A stretch of 64,000 nucleotides of DNA, from assembly GCF_037975245.1 (NCBI RefSeq), contig NC_092576.1:40877611-40941610 (forward strand), read 5' to 3'. Source of the stretch: Apostichopus japonicus. Its lineage: Eukaryota > Echinodermata > Holothuroidea > Aspidochirotida > Stichopodidae. The position numbers and the translations under genes are program-made. This document shows positions 51,060-63,800 of this stretch, piece by piece. Positions within the stretch are counted from its first letter, which is position 1, and each line of letters begins with the position of its first letter. The notes under the pieces were generated by a model, which was not told the origin of the DNA, searched no databases, and saw only the letters and a list, made by a program, of their open reading frames with translations.

Positions 51060-52690
51060 CATTATCACTAATTAACATGATGAGTTTGTTTAAAATACTG
51101 CAAAGCTAAAACACAAGTTAAAAAATACAAAACAAAAGCAGCTTTATTAGTTTGATTTTATTATGTTCAACTCTTCTTTCATTTTGGTCATTATTAAAAA
51201 AACGTTGACATCAAATTGTTATTTTCTTGGAACAAATTCTTTTCTGATGATCTTTTACTACTAAGAGACAGAGTGTCGTCCTATGGTCGCAGGCCAGGGG
51301 TTGCCTGCCTCTCTGGTCATATTCACAAAATAAAAGTTATTATTCAAAACTTGCAAGGAGTGTTGTGTATTCTGGTGAAGTCCCATTTATATTATACAGC
51401 AAGGGAGTTATTTGTGTTTTCACTTATCCATTCGGAACTTTCATGAAAATTCATTTAATGCCGAAAACATGTTGTAAAAATGTTAAATATGACTGTATAT
51501 TATGGCTTTTATTAAAATGCATTATTTTTGCCATGAGGTGCCATGAGGTTAATGTATTCCTGTTACAACAGTTACAACAGGTGGAAAACTAAAACAAAAC
51601 CTTTCTTGTTTCTATTCAGTAAATTAATTAAATATTCAAAGGGTGTTGTATTCATTAATGATGGATCAGGGAGTAACCATCAATGCGCTTAATATTCAAA
51701 ATTGTATTTGTATTTATGGAATTTGTTTCACAGGTTGAAGTGGGAGTTTAAATCACAGTTCCATCTCATATAGACATCATGAAGATTCATAGCAACCGTT
51801 TAACATTAATAAATCAGTCCAAAGTGGAAATACAAAAAATGGACATTTCGGCATATCATTGTTCTTCCAGAGTGCTGTTTTAAAAAAGCCCATAATTTGG
51901 TGTATTTTGTATGTTGCCATAGAAACTAACCGTGGTATAATGAAAAATAATCCATGGAGTATTCGAGACAAGGATTTTGAGTTATTAATTGGACGGGAAA
52001 TGGGGATAAGGGGGAGGGGTTGGGGGGAGGATGGTGTAGTGACTACTAAAAAGGTTGATTTGCTTTGATGAAGTAAAGGTGGTTTAAGATAATACAAAAA
52101 GGTTGTTATACTGTAGAAACAATTGTAAAGTATGTAAATATGTCGGCCTGTATGGGTGTCCAGGTTACTGTTGTATTCAATACTGCATTAGTTTATTTTA
52201 CAAAGTTACATTGTTGTTGATGTTTTTTTACTAGTACTGAAATTTAATACCTGACTGATGTATTCACCTTTAGTTAAATATCATAATTAATCTAATCAAA
52301 AATTACTCCAGGTGAAAAGAGAATTTAAGAATTTCAATTATTTTGTAAAGGAGTTGAAGGAATTCTTCTTTGTAACGTTCCAAAAAGATCTCATGCCTTT
52401 GAACATACCTAATTGGTTGCCTTGTTATTATGAATATTTACGAGTGAAGGTTGACTAATTAATTCACCCATGGGTGACCAGAGTAACACCCATAGTGTCT
52501 AACTTTTGAATATTCATTGGGGGAAACGGTTACATATTAATCCACTATGGAAAGGGAACCCATGCATGGATCAAAGCATTTTTTTCAGCCAGTTGAGATA
52601 ATTTCCTAAAGCTAAATAGAACTAATTCTCTACTATTCTTCCCAGTGCTTCACAGCACTCGTACAAACAGTTCCTTTAACCCTTATCTGA
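51060..52690. other. Intergenic or distal 3' UTR, no gene seen
   Basis: AT-rich; open frames of up to 106 codons show no recognisable domain. G-rich patch at 52007-52035. Confidence 0.45.
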
Positions 52691-52699
52691 TGGGAAATG

Positions 52700-53312
52700 C
52701 ATCGATATTCATACTATTCGTACTGTCAGTATGAGCACTTGCAGCGGTGATATTCGTACTGCTTGTACTGTCAGTATGAGTGCTTGGAGCAGTGATATTC
52801 ATACTGCTTGTACTGTCAGTATGAGTGCTTGGAGCAGTGATATTCATACTGCCCGTACTGTCAGTATAAGTGCTTGGGGCAGTGATATTCATACTGCTCG
52901 TACTGTCAGTATAGTGCTTCTTAGCAGTGATATTCATACTGCTTGTACTATCAATATGAGTGATTGGAGCAGTGATATTCGTACTGTCAATATGAGTGCT
53001 TGGAGCAGTGATATTCATACTGCTTGTACTGTCAGTATGAGTGCTTGGAGCAGTGATATTCATGCTGCCCGTACTGTCAGTATAAGTGCTTGGAGCAGTG
53101 ATATTCATACTGCTCGTACTGTCAGTATAGTGCTTCTTATCAGTGATATTCATACTGCTCGTACTATCAATATGAGTGCCTGGAGCAGTGATATTCGTAC
53201 TGTCAGTATGAGTGCTTGGAGCAGTGATATTCATACCGCTCGTACTGTCAGTATGAGTGCTTGGAGCAGTGATGTTCATACTGCTCGTACTGTCAGTATG
53301 AGTGCTTAGAGC
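52700..53312. repeat. Minisatellite, 45-bp unit, about fourteen copies
   Basis: The unit is AGCAGTGATATTCATACTGC, TCGTACTGTCAGTATGAGTG and CTTGG. CATACTG and CAGTATG within each unit are complementary. The 45-bp length (a multiple of three) leaves both strands open for over 190 codons; these are not genes. Confidence 0.95.
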
Positions 53313-53964
53313 TGGACATGAAATTACAGTATAGAAAAAGTTGTAATTGGGTGTATGGTCATTAGTAATTTATGAATATGCATGAGTGGATGAGTTGCCA
53401 GAATAACACCCACATAATACATCCATCATTCTACAGAATTCACTATTTGATGGTTATACCAATCAATGAATATTCATTGAGTAAAGCTAGAATAACTCCC
53501 ACACCATCCCATTTTCGTTTTGCAGACAGTTTCTGTCATCAGCTATGACTTAATAAAGCAAATTCATTCACTATTTTTTAGTTTTAATAGTATCAACATG
53601 GTATTCAAGGGAGCAATTTCTAAAGTAATAGCTTAAATAATTAGTATCATCTAGGATAGATTATAACCTTGCAGCCTTATTTCAATTCACTTCTGGTTCC
53701 ATATTTTTTTTCCCAAATCTGTAGTGACGACCTGTAAAGAAATTGATTCATTTTTACATAGTTTGCAAATAAAAAGAGAAATTTTATATCAATGTGTTTG
53801 TCTGTTTGTTTGCTGTGGTCTATTTTACGAGTTTACTGGTTTCAGCATTGTAACCTTCCCAAACCCAGATACTACCCCCTCACCTTCACCCGCCTAATCC
53901 CTTCTTACCTAGTCAAGCCCTTCATCAATGCAATATTCCGTCACTTTGACCGACCTCAACACCA

Positions 53965-54225
53965 ACTCACCTTCATACAAACCACCTTCATGTAAACCAC
54001 CTTCATACCAACCTTGCCTTCATACAAACCTCGCCTTCATACGAACCTTGCCTTCATACAAACCTCGCCTTCATACAAACCTTGCCTTCACACAACCTCG
54101 CCTTCATACAAACCTCGCCTTCATACAAACCTCGCCTTAATACACACATCGCCTTCATGCAAACCTCGCCTTCATACAAACCTCGCCTTCAAACAAACCT
54201 CGCCTCCATACAAACCTCGCCATTA
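53965..54225. repeat. Minisatellite, 17-bp unit, about fifteen copies
   Basis: The unit is ACCTCGCCTTCATACAA with ACCTTGCC and CACACAACC variants. Open frames with THLAFIQTSPSYKPR-type repeats follow from it and are not credible genes. Confidence 0.93.
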
Positions 54226-57100
54226 CGAAAGTCAATCCCATCACACTTACACAATGAGGTTCGTCTTACTGCCCGGTAGTGTTGTGTTACGGAATTGTAG
54301 GGAAAAGGGTAGAGAATACTTATCTTGATCCTGGTGTTCATCAGTGTTATGCCCAGAAAGTTACTAATATCAAAACCCCACCACACCCACCAAAAACACA
54401 AAATGTTCACAAGTTCTTTTGGTGACGATTTACCATTTCTCAAGTTAATTTGGAATTACGACGTAAAATATGTGAAGTCACATCTAGACAGCAGTACGAT
54501 CCGGTTTTATATGACAGGGATTTCCTTCATGAAGCTTACCGCCCCGCCCCCCTGTTCCGACCAGTAGGCTACGGTGAAATAACTATGAATGCCCTCTCTC
54601 CCCTAAACTTGCCCAAAGTTTGTTGTACTTTGAAAATGTCCGTGTGTTTGCCATCCACCATGTCCTCCCACCCCAACTCGAGAAATTATGGAACCGACTG
54701 CTTACACAAAAGCTAGTCAAACTTGCTAGCTTACTCACAATTTGTGAAAATATAAAATGTCACAACGGACGCATGCGCATTTACATTGTTTTCGCCTGAT
54801 GAGTTACTGCGTGATGAAATATATATATATATATTGCAGTACCTTAATCAGACTTGATATCACTATTATAAAGTGATTTATAAGTTCCTTATTACAAGCT
54901 GTAGGGTTATATTTTAGTTATTTATTATAGTTCTTTTTATTTCTTATCTTATTGCAGTAATATTTTTTTTAATCACTTTCTATTAAGAGTCATTGTTCTC
55001 TCTAAGTTTTATTGTAGAGAAGGAGGTTGTTGTTGTTGGAGGGAGGGGGGGGGGGGCGTTGGTTTATAGTTTAGTCCTTCGATACGGTTTCAGTATCGAT
55101 GGAAGGCGCCGTAGAAGAAAATTGATTTGCTGAGCTTCTGGCATTAGAGAAAAACTTTCATTATAAATAGACCCATTTAATGTCTGCGAGTTTAGTACCG
55201 TTGTTTCTCTAGTGTAGGTATGTCAGTATGATTGAATCAGTGATTGAACCTTTGGTTACATGTATTCAATCATGAATATTTTATACGACTTGATCAGTTT
55301 AACAGAATTGTGTTTCTGTTAGTCACATTTGACTAACCACTAGTATGAAAACAGGACTAGATGGAGGTAGTTTCAACTTGTCAATTATGAAAGAGAATCA
55401 ATCAACCTGGGAACATTAGATATGTTTCTTTTTTTGACAATTCATTCTACAAAACACTAATAAATAAATAAATAATATTATACAATATATATATATATAT
55501 ATATATATATAGCTTAGAGTAAACATATACACAAATAAAGTAGTAAAGCAAATTTACCATAATGTTTCTCAATAGATATAATAGGTGTAATTCCATGGAT
55601 AGCTCATATGTATATGAATACGGGATAGATTTCGTGATACTTATTTTAACATTGGATCAAGCTAAAAACCTGGCAGTGATTCACATTACAAGCTAAGATC
55701 TCGTTTTAAGTTTACGAATAATCTGCATAACAGTAGGAACGTCCGCAAGGTAACCAACCACCCTGACATGTTAACAATCTGTACTAAGCTTCAGTAAGAA
55801 ATCTTTAAAATTTATGTGGGGATACTCTAATATCGTGGTAAGAGATACGTAAGATACACTAAGAAACCTTTAGAGGTAAATATCTTACAAGCCGATACAG
55901 TTATGATGCATAAGAAACAATACATGCTCTCATGTATTTCTTCCTCGTATCGGTACTAAATTTCAGCATAGAGTAACTGTTTAAAAAAAAACCTACATAT
56001 CGAGAAATGTAACCTTAAATCAACGAATAGTGCAATCAACACCTGACTATAATAACAAAGTGTGATGACTCGTTGTTCATGAAATTCTCATACCCAGATC
56101 ACGTGAGCTATTTCCTTCAAATTGAATAACAGCTATAGAACTAATAACCAGCATCGTATTTGCTGTTTTTTAAACACTAATTCATCAGAAACGTGTTGAA
56201 TATTCATTTAACTCTGTCATAGTTATAATTAGCCTATTCAAGAGAGGTTCCAAACACTTTACACTCAAGGACGGAGTTAGATGGAAACGTTCGTCTATCT
56301 AAATATGGAAAATGTATATATATCCTTTTTTGATAGCGTAGTGTCGAATATGGTTCTCACGAGTAAAACTTTGTACAGTGTAACCCGACCAATCAATGGA
56401 AGAAAGGGAAAAGAAACCAGTGTTTTTGTATCGGAAAACGATGTTGTTTCCTTCCTACAGCACCTTCCATGTTTTATTTTTAACGATTTTTTATAAATTA
56501 TAAATAACGACCTCATTATTAAGTTAATTTGTATTGGTCACATCTTTGATGGGTTCGTTTGTAATAAATGCACATTTGTTGACACTTGGCAGCTGAGTTC
56601 GGAATAGTCATTTCTGAGTTCAATGTTGTCATTTCTGGTCAGGCTAACTCTTTTTGGCTTTACTTATTATAAGGTACACAACACCAGCTAGTAAGATTTT
56701 AAAAAGAGAAGACACAAAATGAATAGATAGTCAATATACTTCCAGGACTAATGTTAAACTTCCTATTAAATTATACAAACTTCCTAACTTAAAGAAACTA
56801 AAGAAAAAGCAAAGAAAATAGATTAAATTGACCGAAAATGGTTTTCAGTTTTCTTTACTGATGTAAATATAGTCGGATATATATCTATGGATTTGAGGAG
56901 AAACTAATACCCTGTTTTCCTTAAAGCAAAGTCTTACTACTTAATTAAATTTCACTACCAACCAAATGTGTCACGGTTTTGTACTTATGCTAAGGTACAC
57001 AAAATCCACAAGAAATACAAGACAAAGTACAAAAGTAAATACCAGTGTTCATCATTACCGATTACGTAAATTATGCTAACTAAATAAACTGCAAATATTT
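54226..57100. other. Intergenic / possible minus-strand intron of the Ig gene
   Basis: An 88-codon frame at 54450-54716 has protein-like composition (contains QQYDPVLYDRDFLHEAYRPA) but no start codon other than TTG, no family match I recognise and no good splice sites. TATATA microsatellites lie at 54822-54836 and 55483-55512, and a G-run at 55038-55060. The remaining exons of the minus-strand Ig gene should lie here or further left; I did not find them. Confidence 0.35.
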
Positions 57101-57106
57101 ACAAAC

Positions 57107-57431
57107 CTTCAATCTCCAAGTCATAATTCCTTATAACTACGTCATTACAAATACACTGATAGTTTCCATCATGAACCAGGGAAACAGAGCCGATATTTAG
57201 TGAAAAACTAGAATCAAGAGAAACCGTGTCTTTAATAAGACTTTTCAATGGAATCCAGTTAAAAAATAAATAATCGTCTCCAAATTTCCACGTCTGGTTT
57301 TGATTTGACATGCAACAAGACTCAAACAAAACGGACTCCGAAATTTCCTTCACGATAGTCAGCGATTTCGTCTTGCTGCAATGGACGCCGTACGTTAAGA
57401 AAAGGCAGCCTAGTAAAACGAACCAGGACAT
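57107..57431 (-). CDS. Ig-superfamily protein, first coding exon: signal peptide plus V-like Ig domain
   Basis: The ATG at 57431 follows an acceptor on the minus strand (TTTTTATGCAG|A-ATG), so a 5' UTR exon lies to the right. The exon encodes MSWFVLLGCLFLTYGVHC (signal peptide, residues 1-18), then an Ig domain with Cys39/Cys40, Trp48 and the F-strand motif DGNYQC (Cys93), ending DLEIEG. The donor is GAAG|GTTTGT, phase 1, the usual phase for Ig-domain exons. Signal peptide and Ig domain share one exon, unlike the plus-strand gene at 60746. Later exons were not found, so it may be a short secreted protein, a longer receptor or a decayed gene. Confidence 0.75.
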
Positions 57432-57432
57432 T

Positions 57433-60400
57433 CTGCATAAAAATCAGAATACTGATTATTCTTCTAAAATTCATTAAACCAAGAAAAACATTTTTCAGAT
57501 GGTTTGAAATGATTGATTGGATAGATTCATCATGTCGTTAGTTGAGATACACATGATATAGTTGAATAAATCTAGAATAGTAACAACTGATATAGACTGT
57601 AGGTCTCGTCATTATACCGAAAGAACTATCACTTTCGTTTGTCTTCTACGGAAGCTTTTAAGGGAGCTGGTTCTATCATAAATGTTAAATTAATATAACG
57701 AGTATTATTAAACTGGCCTAAAAATAATTAAGTCGAAATAAGCATTGATAAAATATAATATTCGTCTTTATATAAGACTTGCAAGTCCATACAAGACAAA
57801 TCTGAAACAAATTACCTCTTATAATAAACTCTACATCGATTAATGCTGAAGTAAACATACTATTTCCAGTTCAAAATGAACCGTCTTTGTCAAAGTTAAT
57901 TCAACTGAAATGTCAAGGTATGTTATTGTCCTTTTTTATGTATGAGAGAGCGATTTCTTGTCCACAGGTTTTATTACTATATAGGTCTTGGCATGGAGGT
58001 GGGGGGGTTGGGGGCGTGGGGTCATCACAATGTCTGGCGTTGTTTTATGTCTAAAGTTCTTTTCTACTAGCTATGACCTTTGAAGATAGAGTCCGTTTCA
58101 TTGTTGAATTTATTCATTGTGTAATTTATTCATGGTCTTTCGTTCAAACACGACTTGATCACTTGGCTGAAAACATTTTAAGATAAGGCTTTAATCATGA
58201 AAGCCAAACCTTTTTGCAAAGTTGGATGTATTATCCTGATTAAAATCATTATTCAGATTGATTTGTGAGGTTTAAACTTCAAACGAATGTGCCTATCTTG
58301 ATGAGTGTTGTGGCCATGTGCAGCATGTGTATTCATAACCCAACAGAACACCACCAACCCAACCCACCCTATATTTTGCATGTACACTCTTTGGCCACAT
58401 GCATCCATCGTTTCCTCAAAATTATATTTAATCGGTCTTCCTGACAATCTCTACATCTTCATTAGTTCACAACCATGCGTGAAGTGGATAAAAAGGAAAC
58501 AGACATCAAAGCATGTAAACTAAAATCGTTCACCCCAGACGACTGAGCCTGCATGGTTTCAAAATGATTCCCTCACCCCGATCTTACTTTGTCTCACTGT
58601 GCAATTTTCCGGTAGGTATACTTACAGATATGATACGCAGCTACATAATAGGACTACTAATGTAAACTTTCCTGCTTATAAATCTAACGCGCTAGGACTC
58701 GAGTATACTAGACAAATATGTTGACTTAAAACACACATTCCAATGGCTACGACTAACAATCGAGGTCCTGTAAAACTTGCTATCATACTATTTACCATTG
58801 CCATAACAGTAAAGCACAAACTTTACATAGGCGTAACGCTATAATTTATAATCAGCAAACATATACCTATATATGAAATGAACTTTAACCCAATCGCGCC
58901 ATTCTAAAAAAGAATGAACTTCAGCACTTGGCTGTTTACATGAAATATATAGTTGTTTGATTTAATATGGTGAGTACATAGGTGTATGAACGCGCATTGT
59001 AGAATGAAGTGATAGGCCTACTAGTGCATCTAGTCGCCATTTTGTTTAATGTACAGGGAGGATTGGTTTTTCGTAGAGCTGATTTACATTAAGGACTGAA
59101 TTCCAAACCAATGGTACCATACTATTATCATTCCAGTGTTAGTAATGGTAAGTATTCATATAACATTTATAAACTGAAGTTCGCTATACTTCGAAAGATA
59201 TCTTCCCATGATAAAATCGATGCGTTGGTGACGAAACTATTATTTTCTAATATAAATGTCTTAGTGGTGAACGAATAGAAGTGACGATAAAGTATACGGA
59301 CCATGTCAATGGATGAAAACAACACAGTAAACCATGGTATAAGCTACAGGGTAAAATTTGAACAAAATTATAGGAGTTTCATCGTTTTAGTCTGTTATTT
59401 TCCTAGTAATACCTGATGATCATAATTATATGTAGCCTAGCCATCTACAGTATCACCATCGATATACATAAGTGTTTTGTTTTCTTTAAAGGTTCAACAT
59501 AGAACTAAAATATTGTGCAGTGTGCTATATGTATATTAATACCTTCAAAATGTGATCTATACTTTACAGACTTTGTATGAAACTCATTCCTGAGCATCTG
59601 TTAGAATGGTTCATCATTACCTTAATCTAAAATATAGCCTAGCTGTCCTGTATTCCAAATATATCTGTTTCAATAAAAAAGAACTACATAAGTTAATTTT
59701 AAAGAATATTCAGTTTTTAAATTGGTGCAATGCAATAAGCACTAATATGAAGTGAAAGATTTCAAATGCTGTACCTTGTAGTAAAAATGACCGTCGCAGA
59801 AAGAAAGGTCTTATAATTTCAAACTATATATCATGTCAGTGTGATCTTTTTCTATGATAATCTCTATGAAGTTTGGAATATTATTTTTGCTATAGGATAC
59901 ATTCCCCAATTTTTGTACTAAATTTCGTTGAAATTCTGTAAATTTGGAATTAATCACATTAGTTCTACTTCCTGTGCTGGTGCATCCACTCCGCCTCCTC
60001 CCTCACCCGTACAGTGCTCGCGCGTATAGCGTATCATAGAGAACCAACTACTATATTCAAAATGCGGCCACTCATGGCAAATATCAATAATTTGTGTGCT
60101 TGTAGCACATAGGGTTAGACGATGATCATACTTTTTCAAACGTGTACCCGATACAACCAATTACTTTGTACACTATCCTTAATTTGGCAAAATGTATAAA
60201 AGCCGAGATATTGAAAGTGATTAGACATTCATTGAACGGTACCAATGTCGAATAAAGAAGTAATTTATTGATGTAATGTCTGAGTTGTTACTTGTTTCAT
60301 ACGATGAACAATTGACGTACTTTGATCCCTGACAAACAGTTACGGCACTTAAAATGAAAGTTGACATAAGATACAAACTGAGATTAACCGCATCTTTCAA

Positions 60401-60736
60401 ATTTTTATGACTAATATGCAATGAATATGATAAGGCTAAAGGTTACTCATGCGTAATCGTTAAACCAGACGTGTTCAATGGCATTGTATTGAATTGAATT
60501 TGAATTTGAATGTCTTCAATCGGAAATTCGGCTTACACAGGTCGTAAACGAAAAAATAGCAATAGATTAAGTCAATAAACTGAGATACACATACAATAAT
60601 GCAATAAATATAGAGGAAGTACTACAAATAAGAAACTTATCTTCTCACTTGTGAATTAAATATATGAATAGAGTATGTCAGAAATGTAACGTTTTGTAGG
60701 AAATTGTTCACGTGATATCATTGGTTTTCTTCTCAG
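57433..60736. other. Divergent intergenic region between two Ig genes
   Basis: This 3.3-kb space separates start-codon exons on opposite strands and must hold the promoters or 5' UTR exons of both, but no promoter motif stands out. A G-rich patch lies at 57990-58020. At 60484-60540 TTGAATTGAATTTGAATTTG resembles a LINE-type tail in reverse orientation. Confidence 0.45.
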
Positions 60737-60745
60737 CTCTTCAAC

Positions 60746-60812
60746 ATGGCAGGTATGGCAAAGGCAATCTTACCCAGTGTGCTTATCTTGGTTTATGTAT
60801 GCTGTTGCTCAG
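60746..60812 (+). CDS. Ig receptor exon 1: signal peptide
   Basis: The exon begins at 60737 after acceptor GTTTTCTTCTCAG, giving a 9-nt 5' UTR piece. It encodes MAGMAKAILPSVLILVYVCC followed by CS, a hydrophobic signal sequence. The donor is TCAG|GTTAGT, phase 1. Confidence 0.85.
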
Positions 60813-63800
60813 GTTAGTAAATTTGTAAATTATTGGACGTACAATGTTATATGTTTATTAAGAATACCCTTTTAAATGACAGTTCCGTTACCAAAGTGTA
60901 GTATGGTTTGTCCTATAGATGTCATGTTCCGGTTGGTTTCTGTTACAATTTCACATTAAACTTAACCAGCCAATTAAGTATTTTAATATACATTGAGATA
61001 TTTACGCTTCTTCCAAAATGACAAGACAAATACCACATCACAATTATCCATAAATATCCCACTCTTTAATATTCATAATATGAAGAACTGCTATAGATGA
61101 GCAAGAGATACAAAGACATTGGATTTAACTTGGTTTACCAGCTAAGCAAGGGTTTAAACAGCGTTGGATTTAGTAAAGGTATTTATCCATTTATCTACTT
61201 ACAAACATATATATCGCAGTATTTCTGTTTTAAATTACAGCTGATGAACATGGTTGTCAAACTCCGCAGTACCTCGAGATTGGAACGTCTGGAACAGTCG
61301 TTTGTAGTTTCAGTGTGGATTTCGTTAGCATCTATTGGTATTATAATTCCGACTCATCAGAAGGACCTGCTACGCTTAGCTACGAAAACGAACAGAGACA
61401 AGGGGAAGGTTATACATCAGGAGAATTCGACATCCGATCAGACGGATCACTGATAATCAACAATGTCTTGGTGAAACACGAGGCCAGATTCACTGTGTAT
61501 GAGTTAAAGGTTGATAAGCAACTTCCTGATAGATATGACATTCAGGTTGTTACGATTGGTAAGTACATCCTCTCTAGGTTCTAGATTTAGCTCAATTTAG
61601 CCCTGTCTTTTTGGTCACTCTCAAATCACTCTGCAGGAGAACATGATGTCGGATAATAAACACATTATTCTCTGTCTTAAGAGACCATATCTTGTTAAGC
61701 TATTTCGAGCAGGTTATATCCTTAACATAATAAATATGTTGATATATTTTATTCACAGTTCGGCCAACACCACCTCATCCAGTTATTGATGATTGCCCAA
61801 CTAGTCCAAGCTTGTGTTATATTCCATGGAAACAGCAACATCAATTGATATGTAGCATCAACCAAGCTAGACCTGCTATATCATTAACATGGCTAGCCAG
61901 GACAACCAACGGTAATATGAACATAACAGACAAAACGACTTTGGTAAGCGAAGCAAACACGTGGTCAAGCTCCCTGTCTGTGGTTAACCCGTTTATGTAT
62001 TCATCACACTTAGCCATGTTAGTATGCAAAGCTGATGATCATAGTAACTTGCTGGAAGAAACGGAAATGATAATTTTGGTTCATAACAAAGATGGAGACA
62101 TATCTATGTTTGAAACAAAAGAAGTATTAGTTGAGCGAAATGAGAAGATACAATTTCCATGCATTGACAGCAACTACCAGTTAATCGTCTGGGAGAGGAT
62201 TTCTACCGAGGACAATGTTACTACTAATGTTATGTTGGATGCCGGTACTGGTGTTGAAATGTTCCCTTCATCAAATGAGTATGAGTTACAAGACGGAAAT
62301 TTAGTCATAGGAGATGTGGAGCTACACCACGAGGCCTTATATAGATGTACCTATAATGACGGCATGAGAGAGGGCGTCAGGTCCTTTAATCTCACTGTAT
62401 ATGGTATGTATAACTTAAAAATTATTATGTATAACTTAAACATTATGATGTATAACTTAAACATTATTATGTATAACTTAACATTATTATGTATAACTTA
62501 AACACTATTATGTATAACTTAAACACTATTATGCATAAGTTACACATTATTATGCATAACTAAAACATTATTATGTATAACTGAAACTTAAACATTATCA
62601 TGTATAACTTAAACATTATTATGTATAACTTAAACATGATTTTCTCTCAAAGGGTTACAGGATGTCGTGTTTGGTAACTAAGATTTCCCAATATATATCG
62701 AGAAAAGTTATTAAGTGGTTTAATTTCTGAACTTATGTTCAAAAACCTTTAATACAATGGAAACGGAAAGAAGTGTCATTAGCTTTAAATGGTGGCATTT
62801 ATTTATTATTTTCCGAAGTAGTTCAATGCGAAAATTCCTTATATAGGTAAATCAACTACTCGTTTTGACCCATCATTAAATCATACGGTACGTTACATAA
62901 GTGGAAATTGAAAAAAGAGAGTAACATAGTTCAATTGTCTGATTTCCCGAATTATTTAAGTCATGAACCATATTTTCTTGTGCGTTTATCGATACTGCAA
63001 TTGTTTATCATAATTGAAAATGGAATAGTGAATTGTTTATTCAGATATTAACCAAATGATTGATTTTTTTGCCTGTTTCCAATGTTCAGTGAATCCAATC
63101 CCTGGGTATCCCATCATTGAAGGGTGCACTCATGATAGATATTGTGTACTAGATGTGAGTTATAGCGGCATACTGAAATGCACTGTGAGAGGAATACGAC
63201 CAGAAGTGCAATTAGAATGGAGAGCATACCACGTTGATCACTCTGACATGATATCATTCCACGGTCAACAAGTCGACACTCGTTCCAATGGTGAAACATC
63301 AGACGTCACAATTACCACAGCGTACACAGCGAAGGAAACGGCTGAAAGAAAACTAACGGTGGAGTGTAGATCCATGGGACCGAACTCAAAACATTTCTCT
63401 CTGAACTCTAAGGTTGATTTATTATTCCCAGGATTCGGTACGTGGGTTTGACATTTTGACCAATAATTGTTTGTGGTTGTTTATCATAGTAGGCCTACTA
63501 GTCCAAGTGAAAAGAAGTCACATAGTTTCATACGTTAGCATTTCGTCAAACAGTATATATAACAACAATACTATATGTAACATTAACATGTAAACTTAAT
63601 GCCAACCAATTACATTGCCGACGGTGTTATTTAGACAAAAGCATTTTCTACACGTACGACATACATATTACACGCATTGCCATATCTATTAAAGTGATTA
63701 TGTGACTGTCATGTTATTGTTCATTTCTCCTTATTAAAGTAAAGTTGTATTGTGTGAAACAAAACTTAAAAAAATAAATAATAATTGGATTTAATGTTTT

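Noticed and set aside
52683-53309. Open frames of over 190 codons on both strands
   Set aside because: They arise from the 45-bp minisatellite; there is no start context, splice sites or domain, and both strands are equally open.
54014-54328. 104-codon frame with THLAFIQTSPSYKP repeats
   Set aside because: A by-product of the 17-bp array, with no recognisable protein beyond it.
54426-54716. Open frame with protein-like composition (QQYDPVLYDRDFLHEAYRPA)
   Set aside because: No ATG start, no convincing acceptor or donor, and no family I recognise. It may be a relic exon, but the evidence is too thin.
62401-62501. Extension of the Ig exon into MYNLNII repeats
   Set aside because: Read-through of a good donor (TATG|GTATGT) into the 21-bp array; the downstream Ig exon joins in phase without it.
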